This document shows positions 24,368 to 33,029 of a stretch of 64,000 bases of DNA, piece after piece; position 1 is the first letter of the stretch; every line of letters begins with the position of its first letter. Position numbers and translations under genes: made by a program. Origin of the DNA: Actinomycetota bacterium (GTDB lineage Bacteria > Actinomycetota > Acidimicrobiia > Acidimicrobiales > JAJPHD01); the NCBI GenBank assembly GCA_021325455.1, contig JAJPHD010000022.1, positions 1 through 64,000 of the forward strand, read 5' to 3'. Under the pieces are notes generated by a model. That model did not search any database. It was not told the origin of the DNA and saw nothing but the letters and a program-made list of their open reading frames with translations.

Positions 24368-25087
24368 GTGCGAGTGATGGTGGTCGAGGATGACATCCGC
24401 ATGGCGCGCTTGCTCAAACGGGGCCTGGAGGAGGACGGCTACGCCGTGGACCTGGCCACCACCGGTCCCGAGGCCGTCTGGATGGGCACCGAGAACGACT
24501 ACGCCGCCATCGTGTTGGACGTCATGCTGCCCGAGCTGGACGGCTTCGAGGTGTGCCGGCGGCTGCGCTCGGCCGAGTGCTGGGCGCCCATCGTGATGCT
24601 CACGGCCCGCACCGAGGTGGAGGACAGGGTGGAGGGCCTCGACGCCGGGGCCGACGACTACCTGGCCAAGCCGTTCAGCTTCGCCGAGCTCTCCGCCCGG
24701 CTGAGGGCCCTGGTCCGGCGGGGCCAGCGAGCCCGGCCGGCCGTGCTGGAGGTCGGCGACCTGCGCCTCGACCCCGCCCGGCGGCGGGCGTGGCGGGGGG
24801 AGGTCGAGCTGTCCCTCTCGGCCAAGGAGTTCGCCCTCCTGGAGCTGTTCATGCGCAACCCGGGCACCGTGCTCACCCGGACCCGCATCCTGGACCACGT
24901 ATGGGACTTCGCCTACGACGGCACCTCCAACGTGGTGGACCAGTACGTGGCCTACCTGCGGCGCAAGATCGACCGTCCCTTCGGGCGGGATGACCTCGAG
25001 ACGGTGCGGGGCATGGGCTACCGGCTCCGGGAGCACCCCGGGGCGGGGGGACGAGCCATCCTGGGGGCCGAGCAGGCGGTGAGCTGA
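24368..25087 (+). CDS. OmpR/PhoB-family response regulator
   Basis: A 239-residue two-component regulator. The receiver domain has the acidic pair EDD at residues 7-9, the phospho-acceptor D51 in VLDVMLPELDG, T79 in MLTA and K101 in DYLAKPFSF. The C-terminal winged helix runs from about residue 125: LSAKEFALLELFMRNPGTVLTR, then the recognition region TSNVVDQYVAYLRRKID and GMGYRL. The GTG at 24368 gives the expected VRVMVVEDD start. The kinase gene follows 3 bp later. The upstream TCACATC boxes suggest autoregulation. The family resembles PrrA/MprA/TcrA-type regulators; the signal is unknown. Confidence 0.93.
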   Translation: MRVMVVEDDIRMARLLKRGLEEDGYAVDLATTGPEAVWMGTENDYAAIVLDVMLPELDGFEVCRRLRSAECWAPIVMLTARTEVEDRVEGLDAGADDYLAKPFSFAELSARLRALVRRGQRARPAVLEVGDLRLDPARRRAWRGEVELSLSAKEFALLELFMRNPGTVLTRTRILDHVWDFAYDGTSNVVDQYVAYLRRKIDRPFGRDDLETVRGMGYRLREHPGAGGRAILGAEQAVS

Positions 25088-25090
25088 CCC

Positions 25091-26626
25091 ATGCCCCTGC
25101 GGGTCCGCCTGGCCCTGGTCTTTGCCACCGGGGCGGCCCTGCTCATCGGGGCGGGCGGGTTCCTGTTCGTCAACCTGCTGGCGGCGGGCCTCCACCGTTC
25201 GGTCGTGAGCGCCCTCCAGAGCCGAGCGGCGGCGCTGGCCCAGACCTTGCCCGACCGGAACCGGGCGGACCAGGACCTCAGCCGGGTCGACATAGACGGC
25301 GACACCATCTACCAGGTGGTCACGCCCGCCGGCAGGGTGACCCTGTCCTCGAGCCGCGACCTGGGCTCCCCCCTGCTCAGCCGGGCCCAGATGTCCCGGG
25401 CCATGGCCCGCAGCATCTACATGCAGGAGACGGTGGGGACCGCCCAGCGCGCTCCCTACCTCCTCCTGGCCGAGCCCCTGTCCGGCTCCTCTCCTGACTC
25501 CGTGCTGGTGGTGGGGGAGTCCCTGGCCATCCTGGACCAGTCCGTCCACCGTGTGGAGCTGGCGCTGTCGATCGGGGGCCCCCTGGCCGTGGCCGTGGCC
25601 GGTCTGGGAGCCTGGCTGCTGGCGGGAGCGGCTCTGGCCCCGGTGGAGAGGATGCGGCGCCAGGCGGCCGAGATCTCGGAGAGGGACCGGGAGGCGTCCC
25701 TCCTGGTGCCCGCCACCCGGGACGAGGTGGCGGCCCTGGCCCTCACCCTGAACCAGCTGCTGGACCGCCTGCAGAGCGCCATCAGCCGCCAGCGCGGCTT
25801 CGTGGCCGCCGCCAGCCACGAGCTGCGCACGCCCCTGGCCATCCTGCGCGCCGAGCTGGAGCTGGCCAACCGGGAAGGCCGGACCAGGGAGGAGCTGGCC
25901 GAGGCGGTGGCCAGCGCCGCCGAGGAGACCGAGCGGCTGGTGCGGATGGCCGAGGACCTGCTGCTGCTAGCCCGGAGCGACGAGACCGCCCCGCTGGCCC
26001 AGCTCTCACCCGGGGACGTGGTGGCGGTGGCCCAGCGGTCGGTGGAGGCCTTCTCCGACCGGGCCCGCAGGGGGGAGGTGGACCTGGTGCTGGACGCACC
26101 CGACCATCTGGGCCTGTCCCTGGACGAGGCCCGCATCCGCCAGGTGGTGGACAACCTCATCGACAACGCCCTGCGCTTCGCCCCCCGGGGGTCCGGGGTG
26201 GAGGTGCGGGTGCGGGAGGAGGCGGGCGGGGCCGTCATCGAGGTCGTCGACCGGGGGCCGGGGTTCCCGGAGGAGTTCCTGCCGCACGCCTTCGAGCGGT
26301 TCCGGCGGCCGGACCAGGGACGCAGCCGTGACCACGGCGGGGCGGGACTGGGCCTGGCCATCGTGAAGGCCCTCGTCGACGCCCACCACGGGCGGGCCGA
26401 GGTGGCCAACCGGCCCGGGGGCGGAGCGGTGGTGCGGGTCTTCCTGCCCTCCGGCGGGGGGCCGTCGGCTCCCGCCGAGCCGTCGGCGGGCCCGGGGGGT
26501 GCCTGGCCCCGGCCCTGGGCCAGGAGGGCCGGACCCAGGGCGGCGGCCCCGGGCCCGTCCTTCACACCGTTCTCACATGGGAGCCCGGCCAGGATTGGGC
26601 AGACCAGCCCGAGGGCATCTGAATAG
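25091..26626 (+). CDS. Sensor histidine kinase
   Basis: A 511-residue membrane kinase that phosphorylates the adjacent regulator. It has an N-terminal transmembrane helix (LALVFATGAALLIGAGGFLFVNLL), an extracytoplasmic sensor loop of about 130 residues, a second helix (GGPLAVAVAGLGAWLLAGAAL), then HAMP. The dimerisation/phosphoacceptor box AAASHELRTP has its histidine at residue 243. The ATPase domain shows the N box DNLIDNALRF, G1 DRGPGFP and G2 GGAGLGLAIV. The last 60 residues are Pro/Gly/Ala-rich and look disordered. The final codons overlap a TCACACC/TCACATG box at 26562-26579 that probably belongs to the next gene. Confidence 0.93.
   Translation: MPLRVRLALVFATGAALLIGAGGFLFVNLLAAGLHRSVVSALQSRAAALAQTLPDRNRADQDLSRVDIDGDTIYQVVTPAGRVTLSSSRDLGSPLLSRAQMSRAMARSIYMQETVGTAQRAPYLLLAEPLSGSSPDSVLVVGESLAILDQSVHRVELALSIGGPLAVAVAGLGAWLLAGAALAPVERMRRQAAEISERDREASLLVPATRDEVAALALTLNQLLDRLQSAISRQRGFVAAASHELRTPLAILRAELELANREGRTREELAEAVASAAEETERLVRMAEDLLLLARSDETAPLAQLSPGDVVAVAQRSVEAFSDRARRGEVDLVLDAPDHLGLSLDEARIRQVVDNLIDNALRFAPRGSGVEVRVREEAGGAVIEVVDRGPGFPEEFLPHAFERFRRPDQGRSRDHGGAGLGLAIVKALVDAHHGRAEVANRPGGGAVVRVFLPSGGGPSAPAEPSAGPGGAWPRPWARRAGPRAAAPGPSFTPFSHGSPARIGQTSPRASE
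26562..26595 (+). promoter_or_regulatory. Second TCACA direct-repeat box with -10, inside the kinase 3' end
   Basis: TCACACC (26562-26568), GTTC, TCACATG (26573-26579), then ten bases to CAGGAT (26590-26595). Repeat period (11 bp) and box to -10 distance (10 bp) equal those at 24328. It should drive the membrane protein gene at 26665. Confidence 0.5.
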
Positions 26627-26664
26627 ACCTTGAAGCCTTCCCCGATCAGGAGAATGCCAGTCCT

Positions 26665-28404
26665 GTGAGCTCGCCTGACCCTTCGACCACGGGTGCCGTG
26701 ACGCCCTCCGCCCCTCCGGGGGGCGTGGCTGCCCGGGACACCTCGACCGACCGGCCCGGGCGCCGCCTGGCCGGGCCTGGTCTGCGGGCCGTGGCCAGGC
26801 ACTGGCTCTTCTTACTGTTCCTGCTGGGCGGGGCGGCCATGCGGGCCCTGGTGGCCCTGGCCTACCGGCCTGCTCTCGAGCTGTTCGGTGACTCCTTCAC
26901 CTATCTCTACGACGCCGCCCACCCGGGGGCCGTGGCCCAGGTCGGCCACCCGGTGGGGTACTCCCTCTTCCTCCGCGCCTTCTTCCCGGCCGGCTCCATC
27001 GGGGCGGTCACCGACGCCCAGCACGTGCTGGGCCTGGCCATGGCGGTGCTGGTCTATGTCCTCCTGCTCCGCCTGGGGGTGCGCCGGACCCTGGCCGCCC
27101 TGGCCACCCTGCCCATCCTGCTCGACGGGTACCAGCTCGACATAGAGCAGTTCATCATGGCCGAGACCCTGCTCGAGCTGCTCCTGGTCGTGGCCATGGC
27201 CATCCTCCTGTGGCGGCGGCGGGTGAGGCCCCTCGGGGCAGCCGTGGCCGGCCTGCTCCTGGTCGGCGCCGTCCTCACCCGGCTGGCGGCCGCCCCCGTG
27301 CTGCCCTGCGTCGCCCTCTACTTCCTCCTCCGCCGCCACTGGCGGTCCCTGCTCGTCTTCGCGGCCGTCTGCGCCGCCGCCCTCACCGGGTACAGCATGT
27401 GGATGAGCAGCGCCAGCGGGTACTCGGGGCTCTCGGCTGGAGGGGGTTACCAGCTCTACGGGAGGGTCGCCCCCTTCGCCACCTGTGATTACCCCCTGCC
27501 CCGGAAGGTGCGCCGGCTCTGCCCGGCCCTGCCCGTGGGGCTGCGGTCCCACAACCTCGAGTTCTACGTGTGGGACCCGGTGGGCTCGCCCCTCTACCAG
27601 CCGGGGCTGGGATCGCCCCGCCAGCGCAATGCCCTGGCCGAGAAGTTCTTCAAGGAGGTGGTGATCCACCAGCCGCTGCAGTATGCCGCCGTGGTGGCCG
27701 GCGACACCTGGCACTACTTCACGCCGGGCCGGTGGATGACGCCTGGCACCAACACCGTCGACCTGCAGCGCTGGCGGTTCCCCACCAGTGCCCTCCAGCC
27801 CTACCGGGACCAGCTGCACGTGTTCTTTGCCAACCACGGCTTGCGGCTCCAGCCCATCCGGCCCCATCTCGACCCGGCCCTCTTCACGCCCCTGCGCCGT
27901 TACCAGTCCATCGCCTATACCGAGGGCCCCCTGCTGCTGGCCTGCCTGGTGGGGGCGGGCCTGGCGGCCCTCGGGCTGGTGCGCCGGCGAACGGGTCGGA
28001 GGCAGGCCCGCTGGGCGGGCCTGCTGCTGGCGGCCAGCGGGCTGGTGCTGCTGCTGACCCCCTCTCTCACCGCCGGCTTCAGCTACCGCTATGGCCTGCC
28101 GGTGCTGGTCCTGCTGCCGCCGGCCGGGGCTCTGGCTGCCGACGTGGGGGTCGACGGCCTAGCCGCCCGCCTGGGCCGCATGGGGGCAGCCCGGCGGGGA
28201 GCCGGCGGGCTGCTGGCCGGCGGGCTGGCGCGCTTCTCCGGCGGTGGCTGGCGGGAGGAGGGGGCGCCCCGGCCTCCGGCTGAGGACCTGCCGGGCGAGG
28301 GAGCCACGGCCGGCGGTGTGGCCCCGGCCGCCGGCGGCCTGCCTGGCCACCACGGCTATGGCCACCACGGCCACGGCACCGCCGGCCAGCTGGACGACCG
28401 ATAG
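26665..28404 (+). CDS. Multi-pass membrane protein, glycosyltransferase-C-like
   Basis: A 579-residue protein with about ten hydrophobic segments after a proline-rich cytoplasmic N-terminus. An acidic first loop (LELFGDSFTYLYDAAHP) followed by HPVGYSLFLRAFF is the arrangement of ArnT/PMT-type GT-C transferases, where the aspartate of the first loop is catalytic and the donor is a polyprenyl-phosphate sugar. No close family is recognised. A soluble loop (residues about 265-415) lies between helix groups. The last 80 residues are low complexity, and the frame runs 246 bp into the convergent EamA gene, so the natural stop may have been lost. The start is a GTG at 26665; a four-codon leader frame (MPVL) from 26654 with CAGGAGA upstream ends over it. 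Confidence 0.65.
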   Translation: MSSPDPSTTGAVTPSAPPGGVAARDTSTDRPGRRLAGPGLRAVARHWLFLLFLLGGAAMRALVALAYRPALELFGDSFTYLYDAAHPGAVAQVGHPVGYSLFLRAFFPAGSIGAVTDAQHVLGLAMAVLVYVLLLRLGVRRTLAALATLPILLDGYQLDIEQFIMAETLLELLLVVAMAILLWRRRVRPLGAAVAGLLLVGAVLTRLAAAPVLPCVALYFLLRRHWRSLLVFAAVCAAALTGYSMWMSSASGYSGLSAGGGYQLYGRVAPFATCDYPLPRKVRRLCPALPVGLRSHNLEFYVWDPVGSPLYQPGLGSPRQRNALAEKFFKEVVIHQPLQYAAVVAGDTWHYFTPGRWMTPGTNTVDLQRWRFPTSALQPYRDQLHVFFANHGLRLQPIRPHLDPALFTPLRRYQSIAYTEGPLLLACLVGAGLAALGLVRRRTGRRQARWAGLLLAASGLVLLLTPSLTAGFSYRYGLPVLVLLPPAGALAADVGVDGLAARLGRMGAARRGAGGLLAGGLARFSGGGWREEGAPRPPAEDLPGEGATAGGVAPAAGGLPGHHGYGHHGHGTAGQLDDR

Positions 28405-29259
28405 GGGCTGGCGGAGGATCACCAGGGCGGCCAGGCCCGCCACCACCGGGTTGCCGGCTCCGATCACGGAGGACACCGAGACGTCCACGAAGCGGTGGGC
28501 CCAGTTGAAAAGGAGGTGCCCGGCGCCAGGGACCACGGCCAGGAGGACCAGGAGGACCCAGTCCCTCCCGGTGCCCGGCCCCAGGGACTGGCCGGAGGCG
28601 AGGGTGACAGGGGTAAGGGCCAGGGCCGCCACCAGCATGACCCCGGCCGTGTACTGGCCGGCCCCCACGCCGGCGGCCCGGGCTCGCTTGGACAGGAGCC
28701 AGTAGCCGGTGAAGGCGAGCAGGGACGCCACCGCCAGGCAGTCCCCGAGGACGCCGGGGCCGTTCGGTATGCCGCCCCCCAGCGCCACCGCCGTCACCCC
28801 GGCGATGGAGGTGAGGGTCCAGGCCACCCCCCTCCGTCCCGGCCGCTCACCGAACCAGGGGCCCGCCACCACCAGCACGAGGGCGGGCTGGAGGGCACCG
28901 ATGACGGTGGCCACGGCCACGCTCGTGAACTTCAAGGAGCTGAAGAACAAGGCGATGTCCGCCCCGAGGAACAGCCCTCCGGGGACGGACCGGGCCAGGA
29001 CCCGCCACGAGAGGCCCCTCCTCCCGGCCAGGAGGGCCAGGGCCATCATGGCCGCCCCCAGCCAGAGGCGGTAGAGGGCAACGGGCAGGGGCGGGAGCGA
29101 GATGAGCTCCACGAAGATGCCCGTGAAGCCCCAGCAGACGGTGCCGAGGGCGCCAGCGGCCAGCCCGGCGGCGGCGTGGCCCGTGCGGGCCGGGCCAGCG
29201 GCCCGGCGGGACAGCCGGGCACGACCTGCGGACGGCTGGCTGGTCCCCTCGGAGCCCAT
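28159..29259 (-). CDS. EamA/DMT-family transporter
   Basis: A 366-residue drug/metabolite-type transporter with two EamA repeats and ten predicted helices. It opens with AAGLAAGALGTVCWGFTGIFVELI and LPPLPVALYRLWLGAAMMALALL. The first repeat closes with ATVIGALQPALVLVVA, and the second with VSVSSVIGAGNPVVAGLAALVIL, both EamA-like. Export of an amino acid or small metabolite is typical. The domain should end near residue 310 (VVAIAVVARQAAGG); the remaining 55 residues are Gly/Pro/Arg-rich and overlap the opposite-strand membrane gene. The ATG at 29259 lacks a ribosome binding site but has TAGCGT at 29269-29274, nine bases upstream. Confidence 0.87.
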   Translation of the reverse strand: MGSEGTSQPSAGRARLSRRAAGPARTGHAAAGLAAGALGTVCWGFTGIFVELISLPPLPVALYRLWLGAAMMALALLAGRRGLSWRVLARSVPGGLFLGADIALFFSSLKFTSVAVATVIGALQPALVLVVAGPWFGERPGRRGVAWTLTSIAGVTAVALGGGIPNGPGVLGDCLAVASLLAFTGYWLLSKRARAAGVGAGQYTAGVMLVAALALTPVTLASGQSLGPGTGRDWVLLVLLAVVPGAGHLLFNWAHRFVDVSVSSVIGAGNPVVAGLAALVILRQPLSVVQLAGGAVAVVAIAVVARQAAGGRGHTAGRGSLARQVLSRRPGRPLLPPATAGEARQPAGQQPAGSPPGCPHAAQAGG

Positions 29260-29417
29260 GATCGCCCGACGCTACCGGGGGCGGCGGGAGCCGGCTCTTG
29301 CCGCTCCGAGCCGCTCGGGGTCCCCCCGCCGTTGCGCCCCGTGCCCTGGGACCCACCGGCTACCACCGTTCCCGGTCGAGACCGAGCGGCAGGGGACGGC
29401 CGGCCCGAAAGGGGCGC

Positions 29418-29531
29418 CTAGCGCTCCAGGGGTGGCCGGTCAGGGTGGTCGGCGGCCACGTGGTGGCGGAGCTCCCACTCCTCTCCGAAGCGCAGCTCGC
29501 AGTACGGGCACTGGTGAGAAAGGGGGTTCAT
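29418..29531 (-). CDS. Mini C2H2 zinc-finger protein (37 residues)
   Basis: Starting at the ATG at 29531 it encodes a single finger: CPYC, twelve residues, H, four residues, H. This is exactly the classical C2H2 spacing. A hydrophobic Phe and Leu sit at the expected core positions (LRFGEEWELRHHV). An open frame extends upstream to 29615 but has no family-like sequence and would read back through the promoter of the divergent phosphoesterase gene. One-finger bacterial proteins occur in actinobacteria and may bind DNA or protein; the role is unknown. Confidence 0.6.
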   Translation of the reverse strand: MNPLSHQCPYCELRFGEEWELRHHVAADHPDRPPLER

Positions 29532-29550
29532 GGGGACCGTGAATTCGAGC

Positions 29551-29579
29551 TTGGCAGCCGTCCCGGCGCGGGCTAACTT
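29551..29579 (+). promoter_or_regulatory. Sigma-70-type promoter of the 29616 phosphoesterase gene
   Basis: TTGGCA (29551-29556), a 17-bp spacer and TAACTT (29574-29579) give a good vegetative promoter. Initiation near 29586 would leave a 30-nt leader containing AGGGAGGGGG before the GTG. Confidence 0.5.
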
Positions 29580-29615
29580 TAGCGCGCCCGAGTTCGGCAG
29601 AGGGAGGGGGACCAA

Positions 29616-31793
29616 GTGGCTTCAGCTCCTTGGAATCGGCGGGGATTGGCGGCAGCAGCCTGCTCGGGGGCCCTGGTGGCGGCACTGGCGGTGGCGGCAC
29701 CGGCCCATGGGGCCACGCCGAGCGGCGGGAGGGCGGCGGGGGCCGGCTCGCCGGCCGGGCCCGACCCGACCTGTGCCCTCGGGCCCTCGGGTGCCATCAA
29801 GCACGTCATCTACATCCAGTTCGACAACACCCACCTGGCCCGGACCCCCCAGGTCCCGAACGTGCCCTCGGACATCCAGCAGATGCCCGCCCTCCTGCAC
29901 TTCATGGAGTCCAACGGCACCGTCCTCACCAACGACCACACCCCCCTCATCGCCCACACTGCCGATGACCTGGTGACCTCCGAGACGGGTGAGTACGGCA
30001 ACAACCAGGGCATACCCGAAGCCAACAGCTACCTCTACTACCGGCCCAACGGCACCACCGACGAGGCCGGCTCCTTCTCCTACTGGACGGACCCGGTGGA
30101 CAGCTACACCACCGCCACCGGGACCGGGCCCGACCACACCCCCAACCTCATCGACGCCGCCGGCAAGATCGCCCCTGCACCGTGGGTGCCCTTCACCCGG
30201 GCGGGCTGCAACGTGGGAGAGGTGGCTCTGGCCAACCTGGACATAGAGAACGCCCTGCCCGACGTCCCCATCGTCTTCGGCCCGCACTCGGCCGAGGCCA
30301 GGGACGCCCGGAACCCGAACTACCCCAGCGAGACCGAGTTCGAGGGCCTGTCCGTGCACTGTGCCCGGGGGGCGGACTTCTGCGCCGACAACAGGCGCCC
30401 CGTTGCCGACCGCCTCCCCGACGAGCCGGGCGGGTACCGCGGCTACCAGGCCGTGTTCGGGGCCAAGTACCTCGATCACGAGCTCAGCCCCTCGGGGCCC
30501 CTCACGAACCTGGACGGCCAGGTGATAACCGACAGCAGCGGCCGCCCCGGGTTCCCCGGCTACGACAGCATGCAGCCGGTCAACGCCTTGGCCTACACCC
30601 TGGACATGCAGGAGCACGGTGTACCCGTCACCTACACCTACCTCACCGACGCCCACGACAACGCCCAGACCGGCAACGGGATGGGCCCGGGAGAGGCCAC
30701 CTACGAGTCCCAGCTGAGGGCCTACAACCGGGCCTTCGCCATCTTCTTCCGCCGGCTGGCAGCAGCGGGCATCAACAAGACCAACACGCTCTTCGTCTTC
30801 GGCGAGGACGAGAACGACCACTACGTGGGTTCCCGGCCCACGCCGGCCAACTGCAACGGGGTGGTCATCACCTGCTCCTACCGCCAGCTGGGCGAGGTGG
30901 GGCTGAACGTGCAGGGCCTCCTGGCCCGCCAGCAGCACATAACCACTCCCTTCACCGTCCACTCGGACTCCGCCCCCTTCGTGTACCTCCAGGGCCAGCC
31001 GGCCAGGACAGCCCCCGAGGTCCGGGCGTTCGGCCGGGCGCTGGCCCGTCTCACCGCCGTCGACCCCTACCAGGCCAAGAGGGTGAGGCTGGCCAACTAC
31101 CTGGCCGACCCGGTCGAGCTCAAGGTGCTGCACATGATCACGGCCGACCCGGCCCGCACGCCCACCTTCACCCTCTTCGCCAAGCCGGACTTCTACCTGT
31201 CGGCCGACGGCACCTCCTGCGCTACTCCCAACTGTGAGGCGTACCAGACCGACGTGTGGAACCACGGCGACATCTCCCCCGACATCAACCGGTCGTGGAT
31301 GGCCTTCGTGGGCCCGGGAGTGAAGGAGCTCGGTACGAGCGACGTGTGGGCCAGCCAGAGCGACACCCGCCCCACCATGATGGCGTTGCTCCGCCTCACC
31401 GACGACTACGCCCACGAGGGACGGGTGCTCACCGAGATCATCGACCGGTCGGACCTGCCCGCTTCCCTGGCCGCCCCGGCCTATGAGCGCTTGGGCGCCG
31501 CCTACAGCGCCATCGAGTCGCCGGTGGGACCGTTCGGGTTGGCCACCTTGACCCTCTCCACCAAGGGGATCGCCAGCGGGTCCCCCGGCCATGACGGCAC
31601 CTACCAGAGGGACGAGCGAACGATCGCCGCCCTGGGGGCCAGGCGGGACCGGCTGGGGGCGGTGATGATCCGGTTGCTCGAGGGGGCGGCCTTCCACGGC
31701 CAGGCCATCAACCCCCACCGGGCCCAGGCCCTGGCGCGCCGGGCCCACGCCCTCATCAGGCAGGCCCAGAGGGACGCCCGGGAAGGAAGCTGA
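29616..31793 (+). CDS. Secreted alkaline-phosphatase-superfamily / phosphoesterase protein
   Basis: A 725-residue exported protein. The GTG at 29616 follows AGGGAGGGGG by six bases. A signal peptide ends near APAHGAT. The core starts with IKHVIYIQFDNTHLAR, where the FDN triad corresponds to the metal-binding E/D-x-N of phosphoesterases; TNDHTPLIAHTADD supplies a Thr/His active-site region. The later blocks LFVFGEDENDHYVG and WNHGDISPDINRSWMAFVGPGV resemble the D/H metal ligands of the alkaline phosphatase fold. Substrate is unknown; phosphate ester hydrolysis outside the cell is inferred. It is only distantly similar in layout to the 393-residue phosphoesterase at 23072. A C-terminal helical region with many Arg/Ala residues follows. 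Confidence 0.75.
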   Translation: MASAPWNRRGLAAAACSGALVAALAVAAPAHGATPSGGRAAGAGSPAGPDPTCALGPSGAIKHVIYIQFDNTHLARTPQVPNVPSDIQQMPALLHFMESNGTVLTNDHTPLIAHTADDLVTSETGEYGNNQGIPEANSYLYYRPNGTTDEAGSFSYWTDPVDSYTTATGTGPDHTPNLIDAAGKIAPAPWVPFTRAGCNVGEVALANLDIENALPDVPIVFGPHSAEARDARNPNYPSETEFEGLSVHCARGADFCADNRRPVADRLPDEPGGYRGYQAVFGAKYLDHELSPSGPLTNLDGQVITDSSGRPGFPGYDSMQPVNALAYTLDMQEHGVPVTYTYLTDAHDNAQTGNGMGPGEATYESQLRAYNRAFAIFFRRLAAAGINKTNTLFVFGEDENDHYVGSRPTPANCNGVVITCSYRQLGEVGLNVQGLLARQQHITTPFTVHSDSAPFVYLQGQPARTAPEVRAFGRALARLTAVDPYQAKRVRLANYLADPVELKVLHMITADPARTPTFTLFAKPDFYLSADGTSCATPNCEAYQTDVWNHGDISPDINRSWMAFVGPGVKELGTSDVWASQSDTRPTMMALLRLTDDYAHEGRVLTEIIDRSDLPASLAAPAYERLGAAYSAIESPVGPFGLATLTLSTKGIASGSPGHDGTYQRDERTIAALGARRDRLGAVMIRLLEGAAFHGQAINPHRAQALARRAHALIRQAQRDAREGS

Positions 31794-31910
31794 GGCCGGG
31801 CCCCACCGCCGGGGAGGGGAAGGGCGGACCGGGGAGGGCCCTCTCGCCCGGCACCCGGCCCAACATTGGGCATAGGGTGGGTCACGTCGGTGATTCGAGG
31901 AGGTGGAGGC

Positions 31911-33029
31911 ATGAAGACGCGCGGCGCCGTGGTGCACAAGGCCCCGGGGACCTACGAGGTGGTCGAGCTGGACCTGGACGGGCCCCGTCAGGGGGAGATC
32001 ATGGTGAAGATGGCGGCCTCCGGGCTGTGCCACTCCGACGACCATGTGGCCACCGGGGACATCCCCGCCGGGGTGTACCCCTTCTGTGGGGGCCACGAAG
32101 GGGCCGGCGTGGTGGAGGAGGTGGGCCCCCACACGCCCGGGTTCAAGGAGGGGGACCACGTCGTGTTCTCGTTCCTGCCCGGGTGCGGGCGCTGCCGGTG
32201 GTGCGCCTCGGGCATGCAAAACCTCTGCGACCTCGGTTCGGGCCTCCTGGTGGGGAGCAGGTGGGACGACCCCACCGATTTCCGGATGACCCTGGAGGGC
32301 CAGCCGGTGGGCCAGATGTGCGGCATATCCACCTTCGCCGAGCACACCACCGTCTCGGTGGCTTCGGCGGTCAAGATCCCCGCCGACATCCCCCTCGACC
32401 GGGCCTGCCTGGTCGGCTGCGGGGTGGGGACCGGCTGGGGGTCGGCCGTTAACTCGGCCGGGGTGAGGCCGGGGGACACGGTGATAGTGATGGGCGTGGG
32501 GGGGATCGGCATCAACGCCGTGCAGGGAGCGGCCCACGCCGGCGCCTCCTACGTGATCGCCGTGGACCCGGTGGCCTTCAAGCGGGAAAAGGCCGAGGAG
32601 CTGGGCGCCACCCACAGCTTCGCCTCCATGGAGGAGGCGGCCGCCCTGGCCAAGGACCTCACCAACGGGCAGGGGGCCGACAGCGCCATCGTGACCGTGG
32701 GGGTGACCCGGCCCGAGCACGTGGGCCAGGCCTTCTCCGCCATCCGCAAGGCGGGGACGGTGGTGGTGACCGGCCTCGGCAACATCATGGAGGTGGGCCT
32801 GCCCATATCGCTGGGGGAGCTGACGCTGTTCCAGAAGCGGGTGCAGGGATCGCTCTTCGGGGCCTCCAATCCGAGCACCGACATCCTGAAGATGCTGAGG
32901 CTCTACACGGAGGGCAGGCTCAAGCTGGACGAGCTGGTGACCCGCACCTACACCCTGGACGAGGTGGCCCAGGGCTACGAGGACATGCACGCCGGCAAGA
33001 ACATCCGCGGGGTCATCGTCTATGACTGA
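31911..33029 (+). CDS. Zinc-dependent alcohol dehydrogenase, NDMA-dependent type
   Basis: A 372-residue medium-chain dehydrogenase. Catalytic zinc ligands are in GLCHSDDH (Cys), GGHEGAGVV (His) and VGCGVGTGWG (Cys). The structural zinc site is GCGRCRWCASGMQNLC. The nucleotide fold has MGVGGIGINAVQGA. The sequence (GDIPAGVYP, LPGCGRC, FAEHTTV) matches the actinobacterial class assayed with N,N-dimethyl-4-nitrosoaniline, which carries tightly bound NAD and often uses an alternative electron acceptor such as mycofactocin. The ATG at 31911 has GAGGAGGTGGAG in front. The next gene overlaps by 8 bp. No mycofactocin genes are in view, so that dependence is only family knowledge. Confidence 0.92.
   Translation: MKTRGAVVHKAPGTYEVVELDLDGPRQGEIMVKMAASGLCHSDDHVATGDIPAGVYPFCGGHEGAGVVEEVGPHTPGFKEGDHVVFSFLPGCGRCRWCASGMQNLCDLGSGLLVGSRWDDPTDFRMTLEGQPVGQMCGISTFAEHTTVSVASAVKIPADIPLDRACLVGCGVGTGWGSAVNSAGVRPGDTVIVMGVGGIGINAVQGAAHAGASYVIAVDPVAFKREKAEELGATHSFASMEEAAALAKDLTNGQGADSAIVTVGVTRPEHVGQAFSAIRKAGTVVVTGLGNIMEVGLPISLGELTLFQKRVQGSLFGASNPSTDILKMLRLYTEGRLKLDELVTRTYTLDEVAQGYEDMHAGKNIRGVIVYD

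Noticed and set aside
24254-25819. N-terminal extension of the phosphoesterase at 23072
   Set aside because: It runs antisense through the response regulator and kinase; the signal peptide marks the start at 24253.
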